From NCBI RefSeq assembly GCF_904849725.1, contig NC_058523.1, positions 204,503,689 to 204,567,688 of the forward strand: 64,000 bases of DNA, given 5' to 3'. The translations under genes were made by a program, and so were the position numbers. The notes beneath the pieces are model-generated. The model saw nothing but the letters and a program-made list of their open reading frames with translations, had not been told where the DNA came from and did no database searches. The DNA comes from Hordeum vulgare subsp. vulgare (lineage: Eukaryota; Streptophyta; Magnoliopsida; Poales; Poaceae). This document shows positions 36,449 to 48,444 of this stretch, piece after piece (the first letter of the stretch is position 1; every line of letters begins with the position of its first letter).

Positions 36449-36904
36449 TTAGTTCCACTGGAACTTTCCGAGGTGCTCCTTGAAATCATCCATCTTTTTC
36501 TTCATCATGGTGGCCATGAGCTTCATCTCCATCATCTCCGCATGCACTTCACTCAGGTATTCCTGGGTATGACGGAGTCTTGCTTCAAGTATTTCTCCAA
36601 TCTGACGTATGGCTTCCATGGCAGCTTCAGGAATAGCATCAAAGAAGGTTGCTCGTGGTACATGTGAAATGAAAAAGTATTGCCCAATAGTATTTGGACA
36701 AACTCCTTTCACATGGTGGAGGTGTACTTCCACATACCAAAGTTCTACTCCACTTTCCATGAATGGGTAGCCTTTGTAGACTGCATCTCCTTCAAGATGA
36801 ATGTGCTTCATCATGTCCTTTAGGATTTTCGGGTAATCATGCTCACTGGTCAGGGTCATGATCGTTTCTGGGCCCTTGAGGAATGTCTCATAGAGAGTTG
36901 TCAT
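36449..36904 (-). CDS. Unknown second ORF of element X
   Basis: An intact reverse-strand frame of 151 codons follows gag after about 350 bp of non-coding sequence. Residues 1-60 contain TSEHDYPKILKDMMKHIHLE and a block with GVELWYVEVHLHH. The middle part (IGQYFFISHVPRATFFDAIP) looks globular. The C-terminal 60 residues are a Met/Lys/Glu-rich heptad pattern, probably a coiled coil (MMEMKLMATMMKKKMDDFKE). No signal peptide, membrane segment, zinc knuckle or catalytic motif is visible. I cannot assign a function. It could be a detached gag module or an accessory protein of the family. Confidence 0.6.
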   Translation of the reverse strand: MTTLYETFLKGPETIMTLTSEHDYPKILKDMMKHIHLEGDAVYKGYPFMESGVELWYVEVHLHHVKGVCPNTIGQYFFISHVPRATFFDAIPEAAMEAIRQIGEILEARLRHTQEYLSEVHAEMMEMKLMATMMKKKMDDFKEHLGKFQWN

Positions 36905-37258
36905 CTGAAGGTGTCACTAAATAGGTACTCAGAGGAATGTATATGTCTCCTTGGTAGTTATGGCACATTCCTACTCAGTGGATCCTGTGGGTTTACTGAT
37001 TACTACCACACTCAAAATGAATTATACTCATGCCTGCATAGACCATATTTTCTCATACCCTCATAATTGTTCAGAGATCTTTGTTCGAAGAGAAACAATG
37101 CATACAGTTTCAACATAGACAATCATGAGACAATAAATTCCATTTATTCATGATGTTATTACAATCTCAGGGACTTCTGTTACAAAAAAATTCACTCCAT
37201 GATCTCATGAAAAACAAGAGTGCTTCAGGTTCCACTTATTGCCGCGGTCAAAACTTAA

Positions 37259-38302
37259 CTACTCCTTTTTAGCTTTCTTCCTTTGTGGACAATCGCTAGC
37301 AAAATGTCCTGCTTCCTTGCAACGAAAGCAAATGAGTTCTGACGAGTCTCGAGGCGTCTTAGTGTTTGCTTTTGCTCCTTGGGTTTCCGGCTTCCTTCCT
37401 GAGCACATGTATTTGTGGTGGCCAAACTCCATGCACTTGTAACATCTGACATGACTCAGGTCTATATCTACACACATTTGGCTCTTCCGAGGGTACTTTT
37501 TCTTCTTTCCGGACGACTTTATTTTGGCCAGTTCTTCTATTTCAAGTGGATCAAACTCCACTTTTTTCGTCAGGAAGTTTCCCAGATACTCTTGGCTTCC
37601 CTTCGTGCAATCCTATGAATAATGTCCTTCTTCTCCACATGAGTAGCATGCATTGGAGAAAAATCTGGTCAGACCTTGTCCATCAGGGTCTTCAATATTT
37701 TCGTTCATCACTGGCTCTTCTAGAATCTTCTTCTTGAGTGTTTCCTTCACTACATCTTTCTGCTGCTTGACAACTTGTTGCACCTTGGGGTAAATGTGAC
37801 ATTGAGCTGGGTAGTGAGTAGTTCCTTCACAAAGGAAACAAGTCACCTGACTACTTGGGCACTCCTCAGCTGGGTGATTTTCTTCACAATGAGTGCATCC
37901 ATCCTTGTGCTCTTCCTGGGTGTGTCCTATTTCTCCACAGATCTTGCATGCACAGGTCTTCTTCTTCGGATTATCATAGCACTTCTGAATAAGACGGGAT
38001 CTTAACAAAGTATTCTTGAATTCGTCCCAAGTTTCTGCTCCACTAAATCCTTGTATGGCATGATGCATTTTCCACCAGATTGCAGCACCTTGTGTAAAGT
38101 ACTGAAGAGCGTGTTCCACTTCATGCTTCCTTGAGACCAAGTTGCTCCCGAAGTGGTTCTCCATGTTCTGAATCCATATTTTAGTTTCCAGCTGCGTCAT
38201 TGGTCCAGAGACTACAAGTCCAGCTTCATACTCCATCTGGTAGGGTTGAGGTTTTGGGGATGAGACGGGTAAGAGAGAGGGAGATACACACAATACAAAC
38301 AA
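37259..38302 (-). pseudogene. Gag of element X with multiple zinc knuckles, one in-frame stop
   Basis: A single reverse-strand phase spans about 347 codons with one stop near 37613. The likely start is a Met near 38236 (MEYEAGLVV); the upstream Met at 38302 is less gag-like. The N-terminal half has the retrotransposon gag pattern (WIQNMENHFG, EHALQYFTQGAAIWW, TWDEFKNTLL). The C-terminal half has six CCHC-type clusters: CKICGEIGH, CTHCEENHPAEEC, CFLCEGTTHYPAQC, CYSCGEEGH (holding the stop), CYKCMEFGHHKYMC and CFRCKEAGHFASDC. It ends in a basic tail. Six knuckles is more than the one or two usual in plant gags. One stop in a young element suggests recent loss or a copy moved in trans. Confidence 0.8.
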
Positions 38303-38694
38303 TATTTTTGAGAATAGGTTTTATTTGTGGCTGTCGAAAAACACACACCAATGACGGCTCACAAATCATCGTAACTAACATGGGTATATAATTGGGGTTT
38401 GGACTTCTAATAAACATTGGAACGTTTCGGGGTCTTCGAGTTCTTCGGGTCTTGAGAGTCTTAAATTGGTGTAGCTTCAACTGCATGATGAAATCCTCTT
38501 TACTTTGAAGTGGGAGTCCTTTGGTGCATGAGGTCAAAGGGGTAAGGGAATTGTATAACTATTTGAGGTGAGAGGGAACATTTGATGAAATCAGAAGGGA
38601 TGAGAAGTAAAGGATGTTCTTGAAAATAATTTTTTTTGAGAGATACTTTCCTAAGGGATTTCCAGTTTCTAGGGTCACGTCCTACAGTCAACAT
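38303..38694 (-). other. 5' leader of element X
   Basis: About 390 bp between primer site and gag. It has no convincing coding frame and no start in good context other than that of gag. Confidence 0.6.
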
Positions 38695-38708
38695 GTGCTC
38701 TGATACCA
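38695..38708 (-). promoter_or_regulatory. Primer-binding site of element X
   Basis: GTGCTCTGATACCA on the + strand is TGGTATCAGAGCAC on the element's strand, a perfect complement of the initiator Met-tRNA 3' end. Four bases separate it from the 5' LTR at 38713. It fixes the element's orientation as leftward. Confidence 0.95.
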
Positions 38709-38712
38709 TTTC

Positions 38713-41700
38713 TGTAGCGACCCGACTCAAAACGAGTCAAGCCTCTGTGTTTCTGTGCCATCCCTGGATCAGTATGCTGGCACACACAGTACATCAATGT
38801 ATATATCAAAGTGCAGTCACATGTAAATAGCGTAAAACTGATATATACCTTAAATATCTCAGCGGAAGCAGTCAAGGGAGTGGAGTCCCAATAAACACCA
38901 ACGACAAGTTGAGTGTAGACCGTGACCCTGAATCGTACTCTTACTCGTCGAAGAAAAATATCTGCAACATAAGACATTGCAGCCGTGTAGGTCAGCATAT
39001 TGAATATGCCGGCAAGTCACATAAGAGAGGGGGAGAAAAGTAATCATCTATACTATATGCATATATGGCAGGTGGGGCTATAAGTTTTTAGCGAAAAGCA
39101 AGTTTTCTCCTACATCAAGAGAGGGCTAAAAGCAAAAAATGTTACTACATTGTTGGTTGTTAACGAGATGGTTCCACCAATCAATTCTCGTACCCATGTT
39201 GTCAATAATACCCACATCAATATTATTATTTGTGTTGAGAATTTCAGATAACTTCAGTTCCTTTGGCTCAAGTTGTCCATGACCGTGGACACGGCTAATC
39301 GATTAGGTTTGAGTACTCTGCAGAGTTTTGCACACGTTCCCCACAAGATTTGATCGCCTCCGAGTATGTCCTCGCACTTCAGAGTGTTTGAAGACCGGAT
39401 GATCAAAACATGGTCTTTCAACGGGTCCCTTTGAATCCCTGTCGGTGCCCATCCATTCCTACCGTTCTTCTACATCTGCTAGCACCGCCTGTCCAGAGTC
39501 GCCGCGTTGTCCAACCAAGCCAGAGCCCATAATGACTTGTGGCTGTGCAGGTAAGCCTTGGGTCTTGAAAATATCCGTCCGTCCCTTTGAGCCTGGGTGA
39601 AGCTTTCCGCAGGATGTCATGGCCGTCCCCAGCATCCCGGGTCATCCACTGGGTTCTCCAGGGAGCCGATCAACCGTCCTTCACCCAGAGTTGCATTGCG
39701 TCCGAGGTCTTGAAAATCTTGTCTTAACCGGTCTTGATTATTTAATCAACCTTGCATCACTCGTGTTATGCACTCAACCGAATTCCCGTCTACTCAAGCA
39801 TAGCAATATGAAATTTGTCGTCCCGGGGCCAAGTATCGGGGTTGTTGGGTGCCTACCACATGATACTACAATCTATACTAAAATTTCCAAGTACCTAAGC
39901 AGCATGCAATTGGGCATAGGATGGTAGAACTACGATGCATAAAACATAGGTGATAGTATGATCAAAGTGACTTGCCTGGTGATGTTGACGAAGAAGAATT
40001 TTCGTTCTCGCGAAATACGTGATAGAACTATTCGTCACTCTCCGATGAAATCTATATAATCAAACATAGTATTCACATAAGCACTCACACTAGCAATCAT
40101 TCTAGCAATCAATTAACAAACAGCAATAAAAGTTGATGCAATCTAAAATCAATAAGAGAGAGCGGATAAAAATCCAAAGGAAACTTCAAAGAAGCTAGGA
40201 AGCCTTCTACTACATCAAACACTATATAGTTTTTGTTCTAACTGAAAATAAAACACTAAAATAGAAAAAATAACAGAAAACAAAATATAAAATAACTAAG
40301 ATAGCAGAAGTAAAATTTACAAAACAATATTATTTTATAAGTATTTTCAAAATAGGAAATCAAACTAGCAATGCAATCAATTCGCAAGTTAGTATAGAAC
40401 TAGAATTGATTCCATGCAAACAAATAAGAATAAATAAAATAAAATTTTGTTGTTGTTGAAAAGTTACTGGTAATTATCAGAAAACAAAATATAACTTGTC
40501 ACAATTACAAAAAAAAAATTAAGAACAATTAATACAAAAGAAATAGCAAGAAAACAAAAAAGGCTAAAACAGAAACTGTTTTGCTTAAAACCCTAAGTAA
40601 AAATATTTCAAAAAATGAAACTTAAACTACTGAAAGATATGATCAATAGGAAGCAGCAGCAAAAAGAATCAAATTAAAAGCTATTTTTAAACTCCCGGAA
40701 TAAGCAAAACAAGCTTTAATTCAAATCTGATCTAACTCAACTTTTATAAATCCAAACATAGACAAATTATATATCTACAGAAACCATATACAATTTGTGA
40801 TCCAACGCAAGAAGAATCACCTAATTCAGAGTTATAGACTAATAGATATGAATTTTCTAAGATTGCAATTTTCTGAACAAACTGCAATACGGGATTTCGT
40901 GAATCTCACCATGAGTGACAGAGAGGAAGAACTCCGGCGAGGTAGCTGCTCCGGCGAGGTGGGGAGGTCGCTGGCGGGGAGGGGGAACGGCGGAGGGGGT
41001 CCCGGAGGCGAGGAAGGGGGCGTTAGGTGCTCCTGGGCATTCTTCTGTTCGGCTCCTTGCAGGAACAACAATGGTGGGGGCGTCGTGGCTACGGGCAGGG
41101 AGAGGACGAGCTGATGGGGAAAATGGAACGAGGAGAGGAGGGGCGTTCTTATAGGGGTGGTGGGAGGCTTGGGAAGGAAGTGTAGCCCGCCAATCGGGGG
41201 AGGGAAGCTTCCTGGGAAGCTTCTGCCATGGCCACAGAAGGAAGCTCGTGAGGAGGAAGAAGAAGGTGGGATTGGGCCAGATTGGTTTCCTAACGTGGCC
41301 CAAGTACATTCCTAAAGTACGAGATCTCTTTCCCTTTTTATTAAAACAGGAATTAATACGATTAAAAGAAAATAGAATATCCTTGGAATATAGGGGTATA
41401 ATATATTAAAATTTTCAGAAAAATAAATTCAAAAAGATGGACATTTTTCCACGGCCAAAATACTTCAAAAAAAATGTTTTTTCAGAAAATCCCCTAAATG
41501 CTTTATTTCTTTTTGCAAATAATTACTCAAATAAATCTTGGGTGTCATGGCTCAAATATTTCAAAGAATATCCCCGGGTTTGGAGGGTCATGTTTCTCCT
41601 CTCTTTTTCTCTTGTTTGACAAAGTATTGTTCCCGACATTCCATGAGTGAAGAAGAAAACAAAATGCAAATGAAAAATCGAAAGGAAATTCAAGTGCCAC

Positions 41701-41918
41701 CTTGGTTCAAATTCTTTGTAGTTGAAGAAGTCATGCTATCTCCTCTCGCTGGTTTTGAAAAGATGAATTTGAACTCACAGGAAACGGGGAACTCATTTTA
41801 TTCCCTCTCATTCAAAAGTTTTTGAAAAGTTTCAAATTTCACTCAAGTTTCAATCACTCAAACAAACAAACAATCAATGTAATAATTTTATTAACATTCC
41901 AAAATTTGGGATGTTACA
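38713..41918 (-). repeat. 5' LTR of element X (3206 bp)
   Basis: The LTR is a near-identical copy of 32060-35260, with scattered substitutions and small indels such as TTAAGC against TACCTAAGC near 39895. A reverse-strand TATA-like motif lies at 41156-41148. The right end TTTGGGATGTTACA is followed by the target-site copy ATCAA. Confidence 0.92.
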
Positions 41919-41990
41919 ATCAACCCCCACAAACACTTTCTGTTCTACTCGTGCATGTTATCTACGCATAGACCTAGCTCATGATGCCAC
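41919..41990 (-). promoter_or_regulatory. Start of outer Copia leader with decayed primer site
   Basis: After the right ATCAA copy of X, the outer Copia leader resumes (CCCACAAACACTTTCTG, TCTACGCATAGACCTAG). Bases 41976-41989 are a degraded reverse complement of TGGTCTCAGAGCT. This places the LTR at 41991 as the 5' LTR of the reverse-strand element. Confidence 0.75.
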
Positions 41991-43760
41991 TGTCGGGGAA
42001 CGTCGCATGATAAACCAAAAATTTCCTACGCTCACTAAGATCAATCGATGGAGATCAACAACTATGAGAGGGGGAGTGCATCTACATACAATTGTAGATT
42101 GCTAAGCATAAGTGTATGCAACACGGTTGATGTAGTCGTACTTGTCATGATCCAATCGCGATTCAATCCGATCTTTCGCCAAACGGATGGCACCTCCGCG
42201 TTCAGCACACGTGTCGCTCGATGACATCTCCTCCTTCTTGATCGAGCAAGAGAGGAAGAATAAGTAGATGAGCTCTCAACCAGCACGACAGCATGGTGGA
42301 CATGGTGGTGGAGCAATCCTAGCAGGGTTTCACCAAGCGCCTCTGAAACTGCGAACGAGGAAGAACGGGAGAGAGGGGAGGCTACAGGGCGTGGGAATTG
42401 TTGTGTAGAGCCCTCCCCCTCTCCTCTATTATATATAGGAGGCAAGGGCAGGTCCAGGTCGCAGCCCTTGGCCCCTCCTCCAAGGAGGGACGACGGCTAG
42501 GATGGAGTCCTCCCTCCACAAGGAAAGGAGGAGTCCCCCTCCTTGAAGGCACCTCCGGGGTGCCTTGTCCCTTTAGGAATCTTGCACCCAGGCCAATTTC
42601 GCCTCTAGGAGCTGGTGCCCCCGGCCTAGGGTGGATAGGGCGCCATGCCTCCAGCCCATGTGGGCCTACGGGGCAGGTGAATCCCCCGGTGGACCTCCGG
42701 AACCCTTTCGGCACCCCGGTACACTACCAGTAATGTCCGAAATTTTTCCTGTAGGAAAAATAGGACTTCCCATATATAAATATTTACCTCCGGACCATTC
42801 CGGAACTCCTAGTGACGTCTAGGATCTCATCCTAGACTCCAAACAACACTCGATCACCAATGTACATATTTTAATACTACTCTAGCATCAATCAAGAGTT
42901 AAGCATGCGGACCCTATGGGTTCGGAAATCATGTGGTCATGATCGAGACACCTCTCAGGTCAATAACCAATAGCGCGACCTGGATGCCCATATTTTTTCC
43001 AACATATTCCACAAAGATCATTTTCGATCGAACCACGATGTCAAGGATTCAGTCAATCTCGTATGCAGTTCCCTTTGTCCAATGGTATGTTACCTGCCCG
43101 AGACTCGATTGTCGGTATCTCCATACCTAGTTCAATATATTTAGTGGCAAGTCTCATAGTCATTTTGTAATACAATATCACGTGACTAACTCCTTAGTCA
43201 CATTGCTTTCAAGCTTCTTGTGATGTTGTATTACCGAGTGAGCCCAGAGATACCTCTCTGTCATACGGAGTGACAAATCCTAGTCTCGATCCAATCCAAG
43301 CCAACATACACCCTCGGGGATACCTTTAGAGAATATTTATAATCATCTAGTTATGTTGTGATGTTGGATACACACAAGGAATTCCTTCGGTGTCAGGGAG
43401 TTGCATGATCTCATGGTCATAGGAACAGATACATTGGCATGCAGAAAGCAATAGCAATAAACTTAGTCATATCATCAAATGCTATGCTTACTTTGGGTCT
43501 TGTCCATCACATCATTCTCCTAATGATGTGATCCCGTTATAAAATGACAACTCATGCCTATGGCTAGGAAACCTTAACCATCTTTGATCAACGAGCTAGT
43601 CTAGTAGGGGCTTACTGGGAACACTTTGTTGTCTATGTATCCACACATGAATGTGAGTTTCCAATCAATACAATTATACTATGGATAATAAATGATTATT
43701 ATGAACTAGGAAATATGATAATAACCATTTTATTATTACCTCTCGGGCATATTTGCAACA
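41991..43760 (-). repeat. 5' LTR of the outer Copia (1770 bp)
   Basis: The LTR reads TGTCGGGGAACGTC at the left and GGGCATATTTGCAACA at the right. It is followed by the target-site copy TTTCT that matches 15891-15895. It is about 85% identical by eye to the LTR at 15896-17657. Frames at 42062-42822 lie in the GC-rich leader and are not genes. Confidence 0.88.
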
Positions 43761-44043
43761 TTTCTCTCCCATTGTATAAAGGGGTCCTTCTTTCCACCAA
43801 GTTGATTCACCTCTTTTACCCCAAGCTCCATTGTTGCTCCTAAGCTCATTTTTGCTTGATCTCTCCCATAGCCATCGAAACTTGTCGATGCTCTAGGGTT
43901 GCGAGTAGAAGGCCTTGATCTACACTTCCACCAAAAGAAAATTGATTCCCCCCACTAATCCCTTGCGGATCTTCTTAATCTTGGGTGTTTGAGAACCCTA
44001 GATGGAAGATGTCACCTCAAAGTCACAATCCATTATGGTGAAG
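43761..44043 (+). repeat. LTR of family J, right part
   Basis: The host sequence of the outer Copia resumes here. A TATA-like TGTATAAAGG lies at 43774-43783 and a pyrimidine-rich leader follows, so the J LTR is probably transcribed rightward. The segment ends where the TGATACGTCTCC LTR begins at 44044; TGAAG (44039-44043) would be that element's left target-site copy. Confidence 0.5.
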
Positions 44044-45418
44044 TGATACGTCTCCAATGTATATATAATTTTTGATTGTTCCATGCTATTATTTTATCAT
44101 TTTCGAACACTTTTTAGGCAGTTATCTACCAATTTATATTATTTTTGAGCACTAACCTATTGACCCAGTGCCCATTGCCACTTGTTGTTTTCTGCATGTT
44201 TTTCCACATTTCAGGTTCCAGTACCAAACGAAGCACAATTGACGTGAAACTTTTTGTGAATTTTTTTCGGACCAGAACAAGACCATGGAGGGTGCACGAG
44301 GCCCCCACTTTTCGGAAGAAGGCTGGAGGGCGCACGAAGCCCCCACAAGCCATCAGGGCGCAATCTGGGGGCGTGACCTGATGGCTTGTGACCTCCTCGT
44401 GGCTCTCGTGACCCTGTTATCTGGCCTATAAATTCTTATTTACCCTAAAACCTTCACGGGAGGTCCCGAACCACTTTTTACACCGCCACAAGTCTTTGTT
44501 CCGGCGGGAGGCCATCTAGAGCTCCGTGTCGGCACTCAGTCGGAGGGGGGACCGATCACGGAGGGCTTCTTCACCAACCTTGCTGCCCTCATGGTGATGT
44601 GTGAGTAGTTCACCATAGACCTACGGGTCCATAGCAATACCTAGATGGCTATGTCCATCTCTCTCTTTGATCTTCAATACAATGATCATCGCATCTTTGC
44701 TTTGATCCGTATGATGTAACTCTTTTATATGCTGCCTTTGTTGGGATCTGATGAATTGTGGGTTTATGTTTAGATTATTCATGATATATATTTGAGTCTC
44801 CTTTGATATATAATATGGTTCTTTTGTGCATGATTATCATAGCTTCGTAATTCTCTCCGATCTATTGAAATAGTTTGGGCAACTAGACTGATATTTCTTC
44901 GGTGAGAGAGGTGCATTGTACTAGGTTCATCCTGGTGAGCTTCTATATCTGAGTGACAGAAGGAGACAAGTTGTGTCTTTGTGTTGCTTCTACTAAGGGT
45001 AAAACTATGGGGTTTATTCACATTGGTTGAGTTCAATTTTTCTACATCATGTCATCTTACTCCAAGCATTAGTTCATTTGTCATGAACTTAATATGTAGA
45101 GATGCAAGCATAGAAGCGCTCTTGAAGTGAAGTAATAGTAATAGGTCCATAGAGGAGTCAACCTATTTGTTTATCGACGTGATGCCTATATTTACATGAT
45201 CATTGCCGTGAAAATTGCATTACTATCAATTGCCCAACAGTAATTTGTTTACCCATCGTGTGCTATTTTTATGAGAGATGCCATTAGGGAACGCTATGCC
45301 CACGGGTCTATTCACAACATATTGCCAAAACCTCCAATACCTTGCTGCCATTTATTTGTTTTTATTTTATTTTGCATTTTACAATTATATACAATTATCT
45401 ACACACCTCATTCTCTTG
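44044..45418 (+). repeat. LTR T (TGATACGTCTCCAATG), truncated by element G
   Basis: The LTR starts TGATACGTCTCCAATGTATA, with no polypurine tract before it. It carries a GC-rich leader (44270-44600) and an AT-rich remainder. It does not reach a terminus: element G begins at 45419, with TCTTG (45414-45418) as the probable left target-site copy. The rest of T should lie beyond the window. It starts like the solo LTR at 45449-46952 but differs along most of its length, so it is a different family. Confidence 0.65.
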
Positions 45419-48400
45419 TGTAGGATCGAAAGTATGTCTAGAGGGGGGTGATAACCCACAAGTATAGGGGATCAATTGTAGCCTTTCTCGATAAGTAAGA
45501 GTGTCAAACCCAACGAGGAGCTAAAGGTAGGACAAATATTCCCTCAAGTTCTATCGACCACCGATACAACTCTACGCACACTTTATGTTCTCTTTACCTA
45601 GAACAAGTATGAAACTAGAAGTACTTTGTAGGTGTGATAGGATAGGTTTGCAAGAAAACAAAGAACACGTAAATAAAAACTAGGGGCTGTTAGGTAAAGA
45701 AAAATTATGTTAGTTTAACGAGTGTGTAAAAGTGGTGGTAGGAGTTGCAGTATTGTCCCTAAGCAATTGACTACGTTACTAGACCGATAGCAAGTTTTAT
45801 GTGGGAGAGGACACTGCTAGCATGTCATCGCTTACTTGGAATTATATGCACTTACGATTGGAACTATTAGCAAGCATCCACAACTACTAACGTTCATTAA
45901 GGTAAAACCCAGCCATAGCAATAAGATATATTGGTCCCCCTTCAATTCCGTATGCATCAATTTCTATGTTAGGCTGAAGCTTCTGTCACCCTTGCCCTCC
46001 AATACATAGTCCTATCAACATACTACTAACCCTATGGTGTGATCCACGCGCGCGCACATATGATGGGCACCAAGAAAAGCAACATAGCCACAAACAAATT
46101 AAACCAATCATAGCAATTCATCAATCACCGATAGGACAACGAAAATCTACTCAGACATCATAGTATAGCAACACATCATTGGATAATAATATGAAGCGTA
46201 AAGCACCATGTTCAAGTAGAGGGTACAACAGGTTGCGGGAGAGTGGACCGCTGAATATAGATGGGGGAAGGTGATGGAGGTGTTGGTGTAGATCGCCGTC
46301 ACACGATGATGTCCCGGGCAGCGTTCCGACACCGCCGGGAGAGAGGGGGAGAGAGCCCCCCTTCTTCTTCTTCTTCCTTGACCTCCTCCCTATATGGGAG
46401 AAGGGTTTCCCCTATGGTCCAAGGTCTCCATGCCGGCGGAGGGGCGGGAGCCCCTCCGAGATTGGATCTCTCTCTCTGAGTCCTCCTGTTTCTGCGCTCC
46501 CAGATTCTGCCTTTCACCGTTTCTTAAATTCCCAGAGATCCTTAACTCCGATTGGGCTGAAATTTTAACACGATTTTCTTCCGGATATTATCTTTCTTGC
46601 GGAGAAAGAAGGGCCCCAACCGCCTTAGGTATTGGTCATAAGCCTGCCAGCTGCGCCCTGGGGGGCGCGCCTCCTGGGCTTGTGACCTCCTCGGGCATCG
46701 TTTCGCGTAGATTCTTCTTCCCAAAAATCATAAATATTCGAAAAAATCCCTGTAGGTTTTTTATTGCGTTTGGACTTCGTTTGGTAAGGATAATCTGCAA
46801 AACAAAAAACATGCAACAAACAGGAACTGGCACTGGACACTGGATCAATATGTTAGTCCCAAAAATAGTATAAAAGTTGCCAAAAGTATATGAAAGTTGT
46901 AGAATATTGGCATGAAACAATCGAAAATTATAGATACGATGGAGACCTATAAGGGGGTGATTAGACTACTTGACAAGATAAAATTTTAGCCTTTTCCCAA
47001 TTTTAGTTGAGGGGCAGATTTGGCAGTTATGGCAAGTCAAGTACACCCTACACATGCAGTTCTAAGAGTGTAGCAGCGGGAATGTAAAACATACAAGTGT
47101 AAAGTAAGGAGTAAGGTAGGGAGACCAAACGCATGAGGTTGACACGGCAATTTTTGGCATGGTTCCGAAAGGTAGCGCTATCGTACGCCCATGTTAGTTG
47201 AGACTTCAACCCATGGAGGGTAACGGTTGCGAGAGTCGACGGAGGAATCCACCCACAAGGGGTCCACGAAGAAGCGGCCTTGGCTATTCCACCATGGCTT
47301 CCTCCCACGAAGGACTAGCCTTACTCATGGTAGATCTTCACGAAGTAGGCGATCTCCTTGCCCTTACAAATATCTTGGTTCAACTCCACAACACGAAGTA
47401 GGAGGCTCCCAAGCGACACCTAACCAATCTAGGAGGCACCACCCTACAAAAGATTATAGATGTGGTAGAACAATGAACTCCTTGCTTTTGTGCTTCTAAA
47501 GATAGTCTCCTCGACACAAAATCACTCTCTCACAGAATAGGCGGTAGGAGAGATTTATTTGGTGGAGAGCAACTTGGGGAGGCTAGAGATAAATTTCCAA
47601 ATGATTGGATTGGAATATCTTGGTCTCAACACATGAGTAGGTGGATCTCTCTTAGAAAAATGGATCTGGCAATGAAGTGTGTGTTCTGAGTGCTTCTCCC
47701 ACGAATGAGAGGTGAGTGAAGGGGTATATACAGGCAGCACACAAAATCCATTCGTTACACCTAAAGTGGCAAAATCGGTGACACCGAAGTCATCAACTTG
47801 GTGGTAACTACTTGCACTAAAGGTTGTAACTTTTGAATCTTGGTGGGACCGATATACACAACTCAGTGGCACCGAAAAGGTGTCTAACGGTCAGATGACA
47901 CAACTCGGTGACACTGATACGCAAACTCGTAAATTCTGATTTTGTGTAGCGAGGCAACAGAAAGTTGGTCACCTTGAACTCAGTAGCACCGATATGGTTC
48001 CGGTTGCATCGATTTGGTGGGAATGGCTAGGTTTCTGTCTGAGATCAAACTCGGTGGGGCCGAAATGGGAAAGTTGGTGGCGCCGAATTTGAGTGTGTGC
48101 AATTGGACAGAATGGTTATGTGGGAAAAATGACTGAGTATTTTGGTGGCTAACTTTGAGCACTTGAGCAACCAGTTCATTTTAATACCTCACCCCCTTTT
48201 AATAGTATTGGCTTTCCTATAGACTCAAAAGTAATTTCTCACAAATATAAAATGAGGAGTCTTATAGCTTGAAGCTTGGGCCAATCTTATTCCTTTCTTG
48301 CATCAAGGGGCATCTCCACATAAGCCTTTAGCCAATGCATATTTTGAACCTTTCTGAAATATACTTGGATAAACATATTAGTCCAATGATGCATATGTTG

Positions 48401-48444
48401 TGATCAATTATCAAAACCACCCTAGGGAGCAATTGTGCTTTCAA
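45419..48444 (-). repeat. 3' LTR of element G, interrupted by a solo LTR
   Basis: On the + strand the LTR reads TGTAGGATCGAAAG to CAATTGTGCTTTCA; in its own sense it starts TGAAAGCACAATTG. Without the 1504-bp insertion and its 5-bp duplication it is 1517 bp, close to the 1491 bp of the solo copy at 13222. Between about 47770 and 48090 it carries repeated CGGTG-CACCG half-palindromes. Short frames in 47048-48162 are not genes. Confidence 0.85.
45449..46952 (-). mobile_element. Solo LTR of the F2 family
   Basis: On the + strand it starts TGATAACCCACAAG and ends GGAGACCTATAA. It is flanked by GGGGG on both sides (45444-45448 and 46953-46957). In its own sense the first base is mutated: TTATAGGTCTCC for the expected TGATACGTCTCC. 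It aligns with the F2 LTR at 4010-5115. No internal sequence remains. The frame at 46394-46873 and its neighbours lie in the GC-rich leader. Confidence 0.85.

Larger units (their letters stand above)
32060..41918 (-). mobile_element. Element X: gag-only LTR retrotransposon with 3.2-kb LTRs
   Basis: The LTRs (32060-35260 and 38713-41918) are nearly identical, with about 1-2% differences by eye. Perfect target-site copies ATCAA flank the element (32055-32059 and 41919-41923). A primer site complementary to initiator Met-tRNA lies beside the right LTR and a polypurine tract beside the left LTR, so transcription runs leftward. The internal region is only 3452 bp. It holds a gag with six CCHC-like knuckles and a second unknown frame, but no protease, RT, RNase H or integrase. 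This matches the published idea of terminal-repeat elements carrying only GAG, which depend on an autonomous partner. Full structure plus high LTR identity make it the youngest insertion here. Confidence 0.9.
15896..43760 (-). mobile_element. Outer BARE-1/WIS/Angela-type Copia element with nested insertions
   Basis: The left LTR (15896-17657) is followed on its internal side by a reverse-strand polypurine tract, so it is the 3' LTR. The right LTR (41991-43760) has a decayed initiator-Met primer site on its internal side, so it is the 5' LTR. The flanks are identical 5-mers TTTCT (15891-15895 and 43761-43765). Host family J continues on both sides. One insertion therefore spans 27.9 kb. It contains a solo LTR (19447-20869), an oppositely oriented Copia (21133-28050) and element X (32060-41918). 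A segment of its RT-integrase region is present twice (18537-21132 and 28051-29231). All reading frames are broken. The LTRs differ at roughly 15% of positions by eye, so it is an old insertion. Confidence 0.85.
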
